The notes beneath the pieces were generated by a model. That model was not told where the DNA came from. It did not search any database and saw only the letters and a list, made by a program, of their open reading frames with translations. Below are positions 52,988 through 54,053 of a DNA stretch of 54,053 bases, piece by piece. The position numbers and the translations under genes were made by a program. Position 1 is the first letter of the stretch, and each line of letters begins with the position of its first letter. Source of the stretch: Pantoea conspicua. GTDB taxonomy: Bacteria > Pseudomonadota > Gammaproteobacteria > Enterobacterales > Enterobacteriaceae. The stretch spans positions 1 through 54,053 of the forward strand of contig NZ_MLFN01000025.1 in the NCBI RefSeq assembly GCF_002095315.1. Reading direction: 5' to 3'.

Positions 52988-54053
52988 TACTCACGCTCTC
53001 CCTTCGACGGCAGGGTCGCACGGCTGCTGTGCGGGGCGGTACTTTGCGGCGCGACAATCTCCACTGTTGCCCCTTCGGTCAGGCGATCCAGACCGTCAGT
53101 CACCACCCGCTCACCGGCTTCCAGACCAGCGCTGATCACCACTTTCTGGCTGTCCTGCAGACCGGCAATCACGCTTTTCTTACTGACTTTATTGTCACTG
53201 TTAACCACCCAGACGAAGTGGCCTTCATTGCCCATCTGCAGCGCAGCGGCCGGGATCACTATCGCATCCTGCAGCGTGTTGACCTTCAGCCGGACGTTAA
53301 CGAACTGATTCGGGAACAGAGCGTCGTCCTGATTATCGAACCGCGCTTTGATTTTGATGGTGCCGGTGGTGACATCAATCTGGTTATCCAGACTCAGCAG
53401 CTTACCGCTGGCGATCAGCGTCTGATTACTGCGATCCCAGGCTTCGACCTGCAGCGTTTCGCCGCTTTTCTGCGCCTTGAGAATCTGGCTGATATTGTTT
53501 TCGGCAAGCGTGAATACCACGTCGATCGGCTGCGTCTGGGTGATCACCACAATGCCGGTGGTATCGCCACTGGTGACGTAGTTGCCGACATCAACCTGCT
53601 TCAGGCCGACCCGGCCAGCAATGGGCGCGGTGATACGGCTGTAGGTCAGATTAAGCTGGGCGCTGGCGACGCTGCCTTCATCTGCCTTCAGAGTGCCCAG
53701 GGTTTCGCTCACCAGCGAGCGCTGGGTATCCAGCTCCTGTTGTGACACCAGTGAACTTTTCGCCAGTTTCTCAAAACGCGCCAGGTCGCGCCGGGCATTC
53801 GCCAGCGTGGCCTGATCTTTCGCCAGCTGGCCCTGCGCCTGGGTTAACGCCACCTGATAAGGACGCGGATCGACTTCCGCCAGCAATTCACCGGCTTTGA
53901 CCTGCTGGCCTTCAGTAAAGTGAATCGCTACCAGATCGCCATTTACCCGGCTGCGTACCGTAGCAGTATTGGCTGCGGTCACGGTGCCTAATCCGCTCAG
54001 GTATTGCGGGACGCTCTGGCGAGTGGCGCTGGCCGCCTGGACCGGGGCCAGCG
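52987..54053 (-). CDS. mdtA: Multidrug efflux periplasmic adaptor MdtA, partial (5' end outside window)
   Basis: Membrane fusion protein linking MdtBC to TolC. The frame is open to the right edge of the window, where it reads [20 protein letters not shown] and [18 protein letters not shown], so about 355 C-terminal residues are present and the N-terminal signal anchor and start lie outside. The lipoyl-type hairpin segments ([20 protein letters not shown] and [20 protein letters not shown]) surround a coiled coil of about 80 residues. It is the first gene of mdtABCD-baeSR, so the BaeR-controlled promoter is beyond the window. Confidence 0.95.
   Translation of the reverse strand, partial: LAPVQAASATRQSVPQYLSGLGTVTAANTATVRSRVNGDLVAIHFTEGQQVKAGELLAEVDPRPYQVALTQAQGQLAKDQATLANARRDLARFEKLAKSSLVSQQELDTQRSLVSETLGTLKADEGSVASAQLNLTYSRITAPIAGRVGLKQVDVGNYVTSGDTTGIVVITQTQPIDVVFTLAENNISQILKAQKSGETLQVEAWDRSNQTLIASGKLLSLDNQIDVTTGTIKIKARFDNQDDALFPNQFVNVRLKVNTLQDAIVIPAAALQMGNEGHFVWVVNSDNKVSKKSVIAGLQDSQKVVISAGLEAGERVVTDGLDRLTEGATVEIVAPQSTAPHSSRATLPSKGERE

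Noticed and set aside
52948..53745. Long plus-strand frame opposite mdtA (265 codons), and similar frames opposite frmA (8848-9618), maeA (21285-22223), trhP (42064-42852) and mdtC (47242-48048)
   Set aside because: All lie antisense to well-supported genes and are rich in Arg/His/Gln, as expected for shadows in this composition.

Overview
This 54 kb window is chromosomal DNA of a gamma-proteobacterium, order Enterobacterales. Protein lengths and many gene orders match Escherichia coli closely (nfo-yeiH-yeiE-lysP, folE-yeiB-galS-mglBAC, sanA-cdd-yohKJ, metG/mrp, thiMD, mdtABCD-baeSR). Neighbouring blocks are joined differently from E. coli: maeA sits between sanA and cdd, ahpCF lies beside mrp, and an rspAB-type locus sits next to yegS. 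Together with the intergenic repeats this suggests Erwiniaceae, most likely Pantoea or a close relative. The genus is an inference.

Layout. 0.1-5.4 kb: DNA repair (nfo), YeiH/YeiE, a DUF1232 protein and lysine permease LysP. 5.4-7.7 kb: a dispersed repeat, then a Fur-controlled two-gene siderophore-type ABC transporter with no binding protein beside it. 7.7-12.1 kb: glutathione-dependent formaldehyde detoxification (frmA, fghA), an inverted-repeat cassette, and a LysR regulator divergent from a YbfB/YjiJ-type MFS protein. 12.2-19.3 kb: folE, yeiB, and the galactose block galS-mglBAC with GalR/GalS operators paired with CRP sites. 19.3-26.9 kb: a second repeat copy, sanA, maeA, cdd, yohJK, metG. 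27.1-32.2 kb: mrp, an acetyltransferase, OxyR-type ahpC-ahpF, an auxin-efflux-type carrier. 32.2-34.5 kb: a small CxxC protein, then a TPP riboswitch with thiM-thiD. 34.5-40.5 kb: rspA-rspB-ydfJ-ydfI with regulator rspR, which looks like a sugar-acid catabolic operon under CRP. 40.6-54 kb: yegS, trhP, and the baeSR-mdtABCD multidrug efflux operon, with mdtA running off the window end.

The strongest non-routine signal concerns sequence quality. Seven genes (galS, mglA, metG, mrp, the AEC carrier, thiM, mdtB) are each broken by exactly one missing base in a short run of identical bases. Restoring one base gives full-length proteins, several of exactly or nearly the E. coli length. Because metG is essential and all seven events are 1-base deletions, sequencing or consensus error is the most likely cause. 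I annotate them as frameshifted coding genes, not as decayed genes.

I found no CRISPR array, prophage, insertion sequence, tRNA or rRNA, and no convincing new defence or mobile system. The less explained parts are the intergenic repeats (about 5.4, 9.8 and 19.6 kb, and the hairpin-rich first 0.2 kb), the ABC transporter lacking its binding protein, and the rsp sugar-acid locus.
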